This document shows, piece by piece, positions 52,347 through 61,800 of a stretch of 64,000 nucleotides of DNA. The notes beneath the pieces were generated by a model, which was given only the letters and a program-made list of their open reading frames with translations, was not told where the DNA came from and made no database searches. This DNA comes from Nonomuraea ceibae (GTDB taxonomy: Bacteria > Actinomycetota > Actinomycetes > Streptosporangiales > Streptosporangiaceae). The position numbers and the translations under genes were made by a program. Where the stretch lies: contig NZ_JAHKRO010000025.1 of the NCBI RefSeq assembly GCF_019396325.1, forward strand, positions 24,432 to 88,431. Direction: 5' to 3'. Position 1 is the first letter of the stretch; each line of letters opens with the position of its first letter.

Positions 52347-54388
52347 TGCCAGATCACCGTCCCGTCGGGGGCGAACCTGGGCAGCCGCGACACGGGCTTG
52401 CCGCCGGGCAGCGCGGCGGGCCGCTTGATGCCGAAGATGCCCTCGTAGATCTGCCGCACGGCGGGCGCGGCGGTCTGGGAGCCCATGCCGCCCTGCGACA
52501 CCATGGCCACGACGACGAAGCGCGGGTTCTGCGTGGGGGCGAACGAGGCGAACCAGGAGGTGTCCTTCTTGCCCCACACCTCCGCCGTACCGGTCTTGCC
52601 GCCGATGCGCACCTTGTCCATCGGGAAGCCGGCGAACGCCCCGGCCGCGGTGCCGTCGGAGGCGACCTGGCTGAGCGCGTTCTTGATGTAGAGCCGCTCC
52701 TTCTCGGTGACGGGGAGCTTGCCCACGACCGGCACCGGGATCGTCTTGACCACCTTGCCGTCGGGCCGCACCAGCGCCCAGCCGATGCGCGGGCTGCGCA
52801 CCTTGCCGTCGGAGACCAGCGCCGCGTACGCCCGCGCGAGCTGGAGCGGCGTCACCAGCACGTCGCCCTGCCCGATGGAGAAGTTGGCCGAGTCACCGGG
52901 CCGCAGCACGAACCCCTCGGTGCAGTTCTCGTGCGCCAGCCGCTTGAGGAACGCCGCCCGCGCCCCGTCCTTGACCTCGGGGTAGCCGGTCTGGGCGCGC
53001 TTGCAGTTGGTGGCGCTGGTCAGCGCCCACATCTCCTTCTTCCACTTGCGGTCGGGGATGCGCCCGGCCGACTCGCCCGGCAGGTCGATCCCCGTCGGCG
53101 CGCCGAACCCGAACCCGCGGGCGGTGTTGGCGAACACCTCCCTGGCCGTCTTCTTCGGCGTGCGGCCGCCGTCGCGCAGATACTGCTCGTACGCCGCCTG
53201 GTAGAAGATCGTGTCGCACGACTTGACCAGTGCCAGGTGCAGGCTCAGCGTGCCCAGCGGGATGCCGCGGAAGTTGTTGAAGGCCCGGCCGCCCACCGTG
53301 ACCGACCCCGGGCAGCTGTACTTGCCGTTCAGCGGGTAGCCGGCGCGCAGCATCGAGGCCACCGACGACACCTTGAACGTCGAGCCGGGCGCGAACTGAC
53401 CGTTGATCGCCCGCGACACCAGCGGCTTGCCGGACTTCTCCGACAGCAGATGCTTGTACATGTTCGCGGAGATGCCGCCCGCCCACACCGCCGGGTCGTA
53501 GCCGGGCGCGCTGGACAGCGCCAGCACCCGTCCGGTCTTCGCGTCGAGCACCACCGCCGCGCCCCCGTCGGCGCCGGGCGCGGACTTCATCGCGTCCTGC
53601 AGCGCCTTCTCCGTCACCGCCTGGATCCGCGAGTCGATGCTGGTCACCAGGTGGTGCCCGCTGACGGGCTCGACCTGCTTCTCCACGCCGAGCGCCTTGC
53701 CCATCCGGTCGACCTGCACCCGCCGCAGCCCGGCCTTGCCACGCAGCTCCTCGTCATAGACGTACTCCAGCCCGTCGCGCCCGGCCAGGTCCACGCCGGA
53801 GAAGGCGGCCTTCAGCCCGACCCGCTTCTCCAGCTCCGCCTCCGTCACCGGCGACAGGTAGCCGAGCATCTGCGCCCCGGCCCGGCCGCCGGGGTATTCG
53901 CGGACCGCGTGGATCTCCGCCGTGACCCCCGGGAACTCCTCCTGGCGCTCCAGGATCTGCAGCGCCTCACGCGTGTCGACCTTCTCGTCCAGCGGGACCG
54001 GCTGGTACGGCGATCCCGTCCAGCACGGCTTGGGCACCCCGGGACCGCACGGCGTGATGCGTTTGCGCAGCTCGGCGACGGGCCGGCTGAGCACCTCCGA
54101 CAGCTTGCCCAGCACCTTCATCCCGCCGTCGCGCATCCCGGCCAGCCCGGTGCGGTCGACGGAGACGACCAGCGAGGTCTTGTTGCGCACCAGCGGACGC
54201 CCGGAGGAGTCGAGGATCTGCCCCCGCACAGCCGGCACGATCACCGTGCGGGTCCGCGTCTCGGTCGCCCGGTGCACGAGCTCGGGACCTCGTACGACCT
54301 GGACCTGCCACAGGCGGACGGCCAGCGCCGCCAGCAGCACCAGCACGAGCGCCTGGATCACGACCAGCCGGGTGCGCATCCGGGTCAT
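52343..54388 (-). CDS. mrdA: Penicillin-binding protein 2 (rod-complex transpeptidase)
   Basis: 681 residues. One N-terminal helix (VVIQALVLVLLAALAVRLWQ), then a dimerisation domain and a transpeptidase domain with SxxK (APGSTFKVSS), SCD (LVKSCDTIFY) and KTGT (IGGKTGTAEV). Cross-links wall peptides in partnership with RodA. ATG at 54386-54388 overlaps mreD as ATGA. A short Cys-containing insert (TPCGPGVPKPCWTG) follows residue 110. Confidence 0.95.
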   Translation of the reverse strand: MTRMRTRLVVIQALVLVLLAALAVRLWQVQVVRGPELVHRATETRTRTVIVPAVRGQILDSSGRPLVRNKTSLVVSVDRTGLAGMRDGGMKVLGKLSEVLSRPVAELRKRITPCGPGVPKPCWTGSPYQPVPLDEKVDTREALQILERQEEFPGVTAEIHAVREYPGGRAGAQMLGYLSPVTEAELEKRVGLKAAFSGVDLAGRDGLEYVYDEELRGKAGLRRVQVDRMGKALGVEKQVEPVSGHHLVTSIDSRIQAVTEKALQDAMKSAPGADGGAAVVLDAKTGRVLALSSAPGYDPAVWAGGISANMYKHLLSEKSGKPLVSRAINGQFAPGSTFKVSSVASMLRAGYPLNGKYSCPGSVTVGGRAFNNFRGIPLGTLSLHLALVKSCDTIFYQAAYEQYLRDGGRTPKKTAREVFANTARGFGFGAPTGIDLPGESAGRIPDRKWKKEMWALTSATNCKRAQTGYPEVKDGARAAFLKRLAHENCTEGFVLRPGDSANFSIGQGDVLVTPLQLARAYAALVSDGKVRSPRIGWALVRPDGKVVKTIPVPVVGKLPVTEKERLYIKNALSQVASDGTAAGAFAGFPMDKVRIGGKTGTAEVWGKKDTSWFASFAPTQNPRFVVVAMVSQGGMGSQTAAPAVRQIYEGIFGIKRPAALPGGKPVSRLPRFAPDGTVIWQ

Positions 54389-54849
54389 ATCTCGTACCTC
54401 TGCCGTCGGCCGCGGGTCGCCAGCCAGATCACCACGGGCGCGGCGATCATCGTGTAGGCGACGGTCACGGGAACCTGCTCGGTCAGCGTGGAGATCGTCA
54501 CCCTCGGGTCGGACATCAGCCCGCCCACCGCCGCCGCCATCAGCGGCGCGAGCACCACGCACAGCGCCACGGTGGTGACCCGCCCGCCGGCCCCGCGCCC
54601 GGCCAGATAGCCGACCAGCGCGAACACGAACGCGTACAGCCCCGCGACGTGCGCCGTCGGCGGCACCACGTCCACCACCAGCCCGGTGAAGAACCCGATC
54701 ACCGCCCCGGCCCCCGGCCCGCGTATCAGCGCCACCGCCACCACCGCCAGCAGCACCAGGTCGGGCACGCCCCCGGCGGGCAGCGGCAGCCGGTTCACCA
54801 GCATGACCTGCAGCAGCAGCGCCACCGGCACCACCAGGACCGCCGTCAT
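54385..54849 (-). CDS. mreD: Rod shape-determining protein MreD
   Basis: 154 residues, five or so helices: AVLVVPVALLLQVMLVNRLP, PDLVLLAVVAVALIRGPGAG, GFFTGLVVDVVPPTAHVAGL. The last motif (F-x-G-L-x-x-D) is typical of MreD. Membrane adaptor of the elongation complex. ATGA overlaps with mreC before and mrdA after. Confidence 0.9.
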   Translation of the reverse strand: MTAVLVVPVALLLQVMLVNRLPLPAGGVPDLVLLAVVAVALIRGPGAGAVIGFFTGLVVDVVPPTAHVAGLYAFVFALVGYLAGRGAGGRVTTVALCVVLAPLMAAAVGGLMSDPRVTISTLTEQVPVTVAYTMIAAPVVIWLATRGRRQRYEI

Positions 54850-55724
54850 CGGGCCCCCTCCCTGCGCGGCAGCACCGCGTCTCTCGGATCACGGGCGGGC
54901 CCCTGCACCACCACCCCCACCACGTCCAGCGCGGTCAGATCCGCGTACGGCCTGGCGTAGGCGATCCGGACGAGCTGCCCGGGAGTCGACTCCACCTGTT
55001 CGATCACCCCGATCGGCACCCCCGGCACGTACGGCGCGCCGCGATGGGAGCCGAAGCTGACCAGCCGCGCCCCCCGCTCGATCGGCGCGGTGGAGTCGAG
55101 CAGCTTGAACTGCAGGAGCCGCCCGTTCTCCGCCACCCCGTGCACCACGCCGATCTCCTGGCCGCCCTCCAGTCGCGCGCCCGCCGCCGAGGCCAGGTCG
55201 CTCAGCAGGACCACGGTGGAGGTGCGGGCCGAGGCGTGCACCACGCGGCCCACCAGCCCGTCGCCGTTGAGCACGGTCATGTCGGTGCGGACGCCGTCGT
55301 CGGTGCCGGCGTCGATCTGCACGGCGTCCTCGAAGCCCGGCTGGCCGCGCCGGGCGATCACGTTGGCGGACACCACCTTGTAGCCGCCCAGCCCGGCCAG
55401 GCCGAGCATCCGCTTGAGCTCGGCGGCGCGGGCCGCGTCGAGGCGGTCGGCGGACAGGCTGGAGCGCAGCCGGGCGTTCTCCGCCTTGAGCCGCTCGATG
55501 TCGGCCTGGGCGCTCGGCGCCGCGGCGATCGCGTGCAGGAACCCGCCGACGGGCCGGGCCACGGCGCCGCCGGCCTCCTCGGCCGCCCCGAACAGCCACG
55601 CGCCGGCCGACCGCAGCGGGGTGAGCGGCGAGCTCTCGCCGGCGCGGTGGTCGACGGTCAGGATGACCAGCGCCGCCGCGAGCAGCGTGCCGAGGATCAG
55701 CCTGGCCTGGCGCGAGTCTCTCAT
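54846..55724 (-). CDS. mreC: Cell shape-determining protein MreC
   Basis: 292 residues. One N-terminal helix (RLILGTLLAAALVILTV), a coiled coil at about 75-105 (ADIERLKAENARLRSSLSAD) and the beta-barrel domain (NVIARRGQPGFEDAVQIDAG, VLNGDGLVGRVVHASARTST, GVPIGVIEQVESTPGQLVRI). Scaffolds MreB, PBP2 and RodA outside the membrane. ATG at 55722-55724 shares one base with the mreB stop (TGATG). Confidence 0.93.
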   Translation of the reverse strand: MRDSRQARLILGTLLAAALVILTVDHRAGESSPLTPLRSAGAWLFGAAEEAGGAVARPVGGFLHAIAAAPSAQADIERLKAENARLRSSLSADRLDAARAAELKRMLGLAGLGGYKVVSANVIARRGQPGFEDAVQIDAGTDDGVRTDMTVLNGDGLVGRVVHASARTSTVVLLSDLASAAGARLEGGQEIGVVHGVAENGRLLQFKLLDSTAPIERGARLVSFGSHRGAPYVPGVPIGVIEQVESTPGQLVRIAYARPYADLTALDVVGVVVQGPARDPRDAVLPRREGAR

Positions 55725-56755
55725 CAGCGTCGCGACTCCGGCACCAGCACCTGCTGCAGCGCCTCGAAGTCCTCCACGCATCTGCCGGAGCCGAGCGCGA
55801 CCGAGTCGAGCGCGTTCTCCACCAGGTGCACCGGCATGCCCGTCTCGGCCTTGACCCGCTCGTCCAGGCCCTTGAGCAGCGCGCCGCCGCCGGTGAGCGC
55901 GATGCCCCGGTCCATCAGGTCGCCGGACAGCTCCGGCGGGCAGCGGTCGAGGGTCGTCTTGACGGCGTCGACGATCGCGTTGACCGGCTCCTCGGTGGCC
56001 TTGCGGATCTCCTCGGCCGACACGATGATCGTCTTCGGCAGGCCGCTGACCAGGTCGCGCCCGCGGATCTCGGCGTGCGCCTCCTCCCCGGTGGGGCAGG
56101 CCGAGCCGATCGCCATCTTGATCTCCTCGGCGGTGCGCTCGCCGAGCATCAGCGAGAACTCCTTCTTCACGAAGGTGATCACCGCCTGGTCCAGCTCGTC
56201 GCCGCCGACCCGGATGGACTGGCTGGTCACCACGCCGCCCATCGAGATGATCGCCACCTCGGTGGTGCCGCCGCCGATGTCGACCACCATGTTGCCGGTC
56301 GGCTCGTGCACCGGCAGCCCGGCCCCGATCGCCGCCGCCATGGGCTCCTCGACGATGTAGACCTTGCGCGCCCCCGCCTGGTAGCCGGCCTCCTTGACGG
56401 CCCGCTGCTCCACTCCGGTGATCCCGCTCGGCACGGCGATGATGATGCGCGGCTTGGCGAAGTGCCGCCGTTTGTGCACCCGTTGGATGAAATAGCGCAA
56501 CATCCGCTCGGTGACGTCGAAGTCCGCGATCACACCGTCCTTCAACGGCCGGACCGCCACGATGTTGCCGGGCGTGCGCCCGATCATGCGCTTGGCTTCG
56601 ATGCCGACCGCGACGATCTTCCCACTCGAGGTGTTGATCGCCACGACGGACGGTTCGTTGAGGACGATGCCGCGGCCACGGACGTACACCAACGTGTTGG
56701 CGGTGCCCAGGTCGACCGCCATGTCACGGCCTAGAAAGGCGAGCTTGCTGCCCAT
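55724..56755 (-). CDS. mreB: Actin-like shape protein MreB
   Basis: 343 residues. Actin-fold motifs: phosphate 1 [20 protein letters not shown], connect 1, phosphate 2 [14 protein letters not shown], adenosine motif [16 protein letters not shown]. Polymerises under the membrane and guides wall synthesis; in mycelial actinomycetes mainly in spore-wall formation. ATG at 56753-56755. First gene of the mreB-mreC-mreD-mrdA-rodA operon. Confidence 0.97.
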   Translation of the reverse strand: MGSKLAFLGRDMAVDLGTANTLVYVRGRGIVLNEPSVVAINTSSGKIVAVGIEAKRMIGRTPGNIVAVRPLKDGVIADFDVTERMLRYFIQRVHKRRHFAKPRIIIAVPSGITGVEQRAVKEAGYQAGARKVYIVEEPMAAAIGAGLPVHEPTGNMVVDIGGGTTEVAIISMGGVVTSQSIRVGGDELDQAVITFVKKEFSLMLGERTAEEIKMAIGSACPTGEEAHAEIRGRDLVSGLPKTIIVSAEEIRKATEEPVNAIVDAVKTTLDRCPPELSGDLMDRGIALTGGGALLKGLDERVKAETGMPVHLVENALDSVALGSGRCVEDFEALQQVLVPESRR

Positions 56756-56950
56756 GGGGAACGGAGCCTTCCGTAACGTCGTTCGCGAATGACTACGGAT
56801 CGAATTCGAATCGTAACGTGACGTACCCACCACGCCCCGCAACGAGCCCACGCGCCCCACAAAATTCTCCCGCCCCACCCCCAACCCCGATTTTGCCCGT
56901 ATTGCGCGATACCACCCGACCGCGCCGGGTACGTTGTCCGCAAACGCGAA

Positions 56951-56983
56951 AGTGCCCGCCAGGCGGCCTGCCTGACGAGCACT
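56951..56983 (-). terminator. Terminator of ndk
   Basis: 14-bp stem with two G-U pairs on the minus strand (AGTGCTCGTCAGGC / GCCTGGCGGGCACT), 5-nt loop, followed by TTCGCGTTTG, 35 nt after the ndk stop. Confidence 0.7.
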
Positions 56984-57017
56984 CCTGAGCGCCGCCCCCG
57001 TGATCAGGGGCAGATGA

Positions 57018-57428
57018 TCAGAACCGGTCCGGGAAGAAGATCTTGATCTCCCGCGCGGCCGACTCCGGCGAGTCGGAGCCGTGGACGACGTTCTCGCCGA
57101 TCTCCAGCGCGTGGTCGCCGCGGATCGTGCCGGGAGCCGACTTCACCGGGTCGGTGAGCCCGGCCAGCGCGCGGAACGCCTCGACGGCACGCGGGCCCTC
57201 CAGCACCATCGCGACCAGCGGCCCCGAGGTGATGAACTCGACGAGCTCGCCGAAGAACGGCCGCTCGGAGTGCTCTGCGTAGTGCGCCTTGGCGGTGTCG
57301 GCGTCGAGGGTGCGCAGGTCCATCGCCACGACCTTGAGGCCCTTGCGCTCCACGCGGGCGATCACGTCACCGATGAGGCCGCGCTTCACCCCGTCGGGCT
57401 TGATCAGGACAAGAGTGCGCTCGGACAC
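57018..57428 (-). CDS. ndk: Nucleoside diphosphate kinase
   Basis: 136 residues. N-terminus [20 protein letters not shown]; catalytic His in [15 protein letters not shown]. Transfers phosphate between nucleoside di- and triphosphates. GTG at 57426-57428 with AAGGAGAACC upstream. Follows the DUF4233-linked membrane protein in the folC cluster and ends at a clear hairpin. Confidence 0.97.
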   Translation of the reverse strand: MSERTLVLIKPDGVKRGLIGDVIARVERKGLKVVAMDLRTLDADTAKAHYAEHSERPFFGELVEFITSGPLVAMVLEGPRAVEAFRALAGLTDPVKSAPGTIRGDHALEIGENVVHGSDSPESAAREIKIFFPDRF

Positions 57429-57482
57429 TTGAGGTTCTCCTTTGAACAGGTCGCGGAAACTGCGGCACAGCTTACCGTCCCG

Positions 57483-59099
57483 TCACGCCCGCTCGCCGTC
57501 CTCCGGGGACGCCGCGGGCGGCGGCACGGGCGCCGTGTCCTCCTCGCCGTCGCGCGCCTGCGGCAACGGCTGCACGCCGATCCGTGGGATCACCCCGGTC
57601 GGCCGGTCCTCGTCGTCCTCCTCGCCGTCCCGCTGAACCGCCGCGCCCACCACCGCGGGCTCCGGCTCCCCGCCGTCACCGGCCTCCTCCTGCACGTCCT
57701 GAGCGTCCTGTACATCCAGTACGTCCTCCGAGGAGGGAGCGCGCCTGGCCACGACCGCGGCCAGCACGATGACCGCCACCACGAAGAACCCGCCCGCCAG
57801 CGCCCACAGGTGCAGCGCGGTGACGAAGCTGTCGACCAGCTCCTGCCTGGTCCGGTCACCCTCCAGGGCCACCATCTGCACGCCGGTGCCCAGCAGGTAG
57901 CCGGCCAGCACCCCGGGCAGGCACAGCGCCAGCCCGAACATGCCCGCCCCGGCCCCCACCTGGCCGAGCGCCGCCGTGATCGCCACCGCCGCGCCCACCG
58001 CCAGCAGCGTGAACGGCACGACGAGCACCAGCCCGTCGGGCGACGGCGCCACGACCCGCACCGAGCAGAGCCCGACGACCATCGACAGCAGCCCCAGCGG
58101 CGTCACCCACGCGCTCGTCACCGACGACAGCCGCACCACGACCGCCGCCGCCACGGCCAGCGCCCCCGCCACGCAGAACGGCAGCCACAGCCCGCGCAGC
58201 CCCGGCCCGCCGAGCCCGCCCATCTCCACGTACGTCACCTGCGCGACGGTCGGCAGCAGCACGACGCCGACGGCCACCATCGTGTAGGCCAGCGTGCGGC
58301 TCTCCCGGGTGCCGACCGTGGCCAGCGCGAGCAGCCCGGCGATGGCGAGCAGCGCCAGCAGGACCACCAGCCCGGCCCGCCAGTCCTGGCTCGCGGTGCT
58401 GATGGCGACGGCGGCGATGCCGGCGGCGGGCACGGTGGCCAGCAGCAGGCGGCTGCGCTCCTTGACCCGCAGGCGCGGGGCTGCGGGCCGCCCGCCGACC
58501 AGCCACAGCACGAAGTAGGCGGCGGCGAGCACGAGCGCGACGCCGGTCACCAGCGGATAGGGCTGAAGGGTGACCTGCCAGCGCGTCACGCCGTCGAGCG
58601 GCCACAGCGCCAGCGCCTGCGCGCCGAGCAGGCTGAGCGCCAGCATGCCGGTCCACAGCGCGCGCAGCACGGGCGGCCGGCCCCAGGCGGCGGCGAGCGT
58701 GGCGGGCACGAGCAGCCCGGCGCCCACGCCGTGGGCCACCCGCAGCACGCCCACGAGGAACGCCGACCCGGCATAACCGCCGGCGGCGTCGGCGACGGCG
58801 AGCAGCAGCAGCCCGCCGAGCAGCAGGTGGGCGACCTTCACCCGGCGCAGCGCCACGGCGGCCAGCGGCACGGTCAGCATCATCGCCGGCAGGGCGAGCC
58901 CGTGGGCGCGCATCAGCCCGAGCCGGTCGATCTCGGCGGGCAGCAGGTCGGCGACCACGGACACGGTGTTGGGGATCGCGACGATCGCCAGCGGCAGCGT
59001 GACCACGATGAGCAGCCCGAGCACGGCGTCGGACAGCCACCCGGACCTCGCGCCTTGAGTCGCGGTGCCGGAGGACCGCTGAAATGGGGGGACGGCCAT
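57483..59099 (-). CDS. MFS-like membrane protein with acidic cytoplasmic tail
   Basis: 538 residues, about 13-14 hydrophobic helices in the first 420 (AVLGLLIVVTLPLAIVAIPN onward), resembling the DHA2 exporter scaffold without its clear motifs. An 80-residue acidic tail follows (DVLDVQDAQDVQEEAGDGGE). ATG at 59097-59099. Between DUF4233 and ndk, 12 nt after the former, so probably cotranscribed with folC. Substrate unknown; may no longer transport. Confidence 0.78.
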   Translation of the reverse strand: MAVPPFQRSSGTATQGARSGWLSDAVLGLLIVVTLPLAIVAIPNTVSVVADLLPAEIDRLGLMRAHGLALPAMMLTVPLAAVALRRVKVAHLLLGGLLLLAVADAAGGYAGSAFLVGVLRVAHGVGAGLLVPATLAAAWGRPPVLRALWTGMLALSLLGAQALALWPLDGVTRWQVTLQPYPLVTGVALVLAAAYFVLWLVGGRPAAPRLRVKERSRLLLATVPAAGIAAVAISTASQDWRAGLVVLLALLAIAGLLALATVGTRESRTLAYTMVAVGVVLLPTVAQVTYVEMGGLGGPGLRGLWLPFCVAGALAVAAAVVVRLSSVTSAWVTPLGLLSMVVGLCSVRVVAPSPDGLVLVVPFTLLAVGAAVAITAALGQVGAGAGMFGLALCLPGVLAGYLLGTGVQMVALEGDRTRQELVDSFVTALHLWALAGGFFVVAVIVLAAVVARRAPSSEDVLDVQDAQDVQEEAGDGGEPEPAVVGAAVQRDGEEDDEDRPTGVIPRIGVQPLPQARDGEEDTAPVPPPAASPEDGERA

Positions 59100-59110
59100 G
59101 AAGCCCGACT

Positions 59111-59452
59111 TTAGCGGGAAGTCACGCCCTCGACACGCCGAGCGACGAGAATCGCGGTGATCCACAGCGCCGCGAAGATCGCCCCAAGGACGAACATGGC
59201 CGGCACCACGAACCCGGCGGCGATCGCCAGCACCTGCGCGACACTGCCCACGACGTAGCCGACCGGGCGCTTGAGCAGGCCCGCGCCGACCACGCAGAGC
59301 AGCGCCAGCCCGATCCCGACCGTCACCGCGAGCGCGGGCGCCACCCCGCCGACGCTGATGGCCACCGGCGTGGTGAGCCCGGCGACGACGGCCTCCATGC
59401 CGAGCACGCTCGCGCCCAGCCTGCGCATGCCGGGCGTGACCTGGAAGTCCAT
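59111..59452 (-). CDS. DUF4233 membrane protein
   Basis: 113 residues, four helices: GASVLGMEAVVAGLTTPVAI, LAVTVGIGLALLCVVGAGLL, GYVVGSVAQVLAIAAGFVVP, MFVLGAIFAALWITAILVAR. The family regularly follows folC in actinobacteria, sometimes fused to it. ATG at 59450-59452 shares one base with the folC stop. Function unknown. Confidence 0.88.
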   Translation of the reverse strand: MDFQVTPGMRRLGASVLGMEAVVAGLTTPVAISVGGVAPALAVTVGIGLALLCVVGAGLLKRPVGYVVGSVAQVLAIAAGFVVPAMFVLGAIFAALWITAILVARRVEGVTSR

Positions 59453-60771
59453 CAGGCGCCCTCCGCCTTCAGCAGGTGGCGGGCGTCTCCCGCCGTGATC
59501 ACGGACCCGGTGATGAGCACACCGGTGCCGCTGAACTCGCCCTCGGCGTCGGCGATCCCGATGCCGAGGTCGATGGCGTCGTCGAGGCGCTCGACGACGT
59601 GCACCCGGTCCTCGCCGAACAGCGGCTCGGCCAGCTCGCCCAGCTCCTGCGCCGACAGCGACCTGGGCGAGGAGTTGCGGGTGACGACGATCTGGTCGAG
59701 CACCGGCTCCAGCAGCTCCAGCAGCCCGGTCACGTCCTTGTCGGCCATGACCGCGACCACGCCGACGACCTTGGCGAAGTCGAACGCCTCGTGGATGCCG
59801 TCGAGCGTCGCCTGCATCCCGCCGGGGTTGTGCGCGGCGTCGACGACCACCGTGGGGTTGCGCCGGACGATCTCCATGCGGCCCGGCGACGACGCCTGCG
59901 CGAACGCGTGCCGTACGAGATCGAGGTCGAGCGGGTCGTCGCCGCCGGTGAGCGCCTCGACGGCGGCCAGCGCGCAGGCGGCGTTGCTCGCCTGGTGGGC
60001 GCCGTAGAGCGGCAGGTAGACCTCGTCGTAGACGCCCTTGAGGCCGCGCAGCGTCAGCAGCTGGCCGCCGACGGCCACCTCACGGCTGAGCACGCCGAAC
60101 TCCAGGCCCTCGCGGGCCACGACCGCGCCCACCTCGGCCGCGCGGCGCATCAGCACCTCGGCGGCGGCCAGCTCCTGCTGGGCGAGCACGGTGGTGGCGC
60201 CGGGCTTGATGATGCCGGCCTTCTCCTTGGCGATGCTCTCGACGTCGGGGCCAAGCCGGTCGGTGTGGTCGAGCGAGATCGGGGTGATCACGGACACGGT
60301 GCCGTCGGCGACGTTGGTGGCGTCCCAGGAGCCGCCCATGCCGGTCTCGATCACGGCCACGTCGACCGGCGTGTCGGCGAACGCGGCGTAGGCCATCGCG
60401 GTCAGCATCTCGAAGAACTGGATCCGCCGCCCCTGCGTGTCGGCCAGCTCGACGTAGGGCGCGATCTCCTCGTAGACCTCGGTGAACCGCTCCTCGCTCA
60501 GCGGCTCGCCGTCGACGGTGATCCGCTCGCGCATCGTGACCAGATGAGGGCTGGTGAACCGGCCCACCCGCAGGTTGCGCTCCCTGAGCAGGACCTCGGT
60601 CAGCCGCGCCGTGCTCGTCTTGCCGTTGGTGCCGGCGATGTGCACGACGGGATAGGCCCGCTGAGGCGAGCCGAGCAGGTCAAGAAGAGCCGCGATCCGG
60701 TCGAGCGTCGGCTCGAAGTCCCATTCGACGCCCCGCTCCATGATGGCGCGTTCAACCCCACGAAAATCCAC
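59452..60771 (-). CDS. folC: Folylpolyglutamate synthase/dihydrofolate synthase FolC
   Basis: 439 residues of the Mur-ligase fold. The P-loop is VVHIAGTNGKTSTARLTEVL; VISLDHTDRLGPDVESIAKE and VVVDAAHNPGGMQATLDGIH are also conserved. Adds glutamate to dihydropteroate and folates. GTG at 60769-60771 with GAGGGG. Coupled to DUF4233. The valS gene that precedes folC in many relatives is not there; a divergent dioxygenase gene is. Confidence 0.95.
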   Translation of the reverse strand: MDFRGVERAIMERGVEWDFEPTLDRIAALLDLLGSPQRAYPVVHIAGTNGKTSTARLTEVLLRERNLRVGRFTSPHLVTMRERITVDGEPLSEERFTEVYEEIAPYVELADTQGRRIQFFEMLTAMAYAAFADTPVDVAVIETGMGGSWDATNVADGTVSVITPISLDHTDRLGPDVESIAKEKAGIIKPGATTVLAQQELAAAEVLMRRAAEVGAVVAREGLEFGVLSREVAVGGQLLTLRGLKGVYDEVYLPLYGAHQASNAACALAAVEALTGGDDPLDLDLVRHAFAQASSPGRMEIVRRNPTVVVDAAHNPGGMQATLDGIHEAFDFAKVVGVVAVMADKDVTGLLELLEPVLDQIVVTRNSSPRSLSAQELGELAEPLFGEDRVHVVERLDDAIDLGIGIADAEGEFSGTGVLITGSVITAGDARHLLKAEGA

Positions 60772-60926
60772 CCCCTCAGCCTACTGACCTCGGGAAGCGG
60801 GTCACCACGCGGGGAATCATATCGTGGACTGTATAGAACGTTGGAGGGTACTCACCCCGTCCACCAGGTGTCACCTTGGGAAACAGCCTGCCTCACCCCC
60901 CGGCAGGCTCCTACGAGGAGGCCATC

Positions 60927-61736
60927 GTGGAAGGCGAGAACACTCGCGACCCGGACAAGGGCATCACCCGGAAGACGCTACTGAGAGCGGCATTCATAGC
61001 TGCGCCGGCCCCCCTGCTCATCGGTCAGGTGCCGGCTCTCGCACGCGACATGAGCGGGCCGCTGGAGCCCACCCCGTTCTGTGACGACGGCGACGACCCC
61101 ACGCCGCCCCAGACCGAGGGCCCGTACTTCAAGCCCAACTCACCCCGCCGCTCGACCCTGCCGGGCAGCGGCACCCTGCTCACCGTCAGCGGGTACGTCT
61201 TCGGGCTGGCGTGCCAGCCGCTGGCCAACGTGCTGCTGGACTTCTGGCAGGCCGACCGGAACGGCGCCTACGACAACGTGGGCTTCAACTTCCGCGGCCA
61301 CCAGTTCACCGACGCCAACGGCGCCTACAAGCTCACCACGATCGTGCCGGGCCTGTACCCGGGCCGCACGCGGCACATCCACATGAAGGTCCAGGCGCCC
61401 AACCGGCCGGTCCTCACCACGCAGACGTACTTCCCGGGCGAACCGCGCAACAACACCGACTCGATTTTCGACCCGAGACTGCTGATGAACGTCCGCACGG
61501 TCGGCTCGGGCAGGGAGGCGACGTTCGACTTCGTGCTGAACGTCCCCGGCGGCCCGCAGCCGACCGGTTCCCCCACGACTCCGCCTCCGGGCGGGGGTAC
61601 CTGGCAGGCAGGGGTGACCTACCAGGCGGGTGCCCAGGTCACCTATGGTGGCGCGACGTATCGCTGCCTTCAGGGGCACACAGCCGCTCCCGGCTGGGAA
61701 CCTCCCAACGTGCCCGCTTTGTGGCAGCGCGTCTGA
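60927..61736 (+). CDS. Secreted intradiol ring-cleavage dioxygenase with CBM5/12 domain
   Basis: 269 residues. N-terminal export signal with a Tat-like TRKTLLRAAFIAAPAPLLIG region. Intradiol dioxygenase domain at about 45-210: TEGPYFKPNSPRRS and VPGLYPGRTRHIHMKVQAP supply the two Tyr and two His of the Fe(III) site. After a Pro/Gly/Thr linker the last 45 residues form a CBM5/12 module (WQAGVTYQAGAQVTYGGATY ending LWQRV). Cleaves catechol-like rings outside the cell while attached to chitin, cellulose or lignin; the same fusion is known from a wood-degrading Streptomyces. GTG at 60927-60929 with GAGGAGG; earlier TTG unlikely. Confidence 0.88.
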   Translation: MEGENTRDPDKGITRKTLLRAAFIAAPAPLLIGQVPALARDMSGPLEPTPFCDDGDDPTPPQTEGPYFKPNSPRRSTLPGSGTLLTVSGYVFGLACQPLANVLLDFWQADRNGAYDNVGFNFRGHQFTDANGAYKLTTIVPGLYPGRTRHIHMKVQAPNRPVLTTQTYFPGEPRNNTDSIFDPRLLMNVRTVGSGREATFDFVLNVPGGPQPTGSPTTPPPGGGTWQAGVTYQAGAQVTYGGATYRCLQGHTAAPGWEPPNVPALWQRV

Positions 61737-61757
61737 TCGGGCATCCGAACGCAAGAA

Positions 61758-61787
61758 AGGGCCACCCCGGCTGCTGGGGGTGGCCCT
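61758..61787. terminator. Terminator between dioxygenase and SDR genes
   Basis: 11-bp perfect arms AGGGCCACCCC and GGGGTGGCCCT with an 8-nt loop, between two convergent stop codons (21 nt after the first, 14 nt before the second). Confidence 0.8.
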
Positions 61788-61800
61788 CCTTGCGTCACCT

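Noticed and set aside
57483..59099. Functional drug exporter
   Set aside because: Helix number fits the MFS scaffold but the DHA2 motifs seen in the exporter at 14862 are lacking, so it is listed only as MFS-like.
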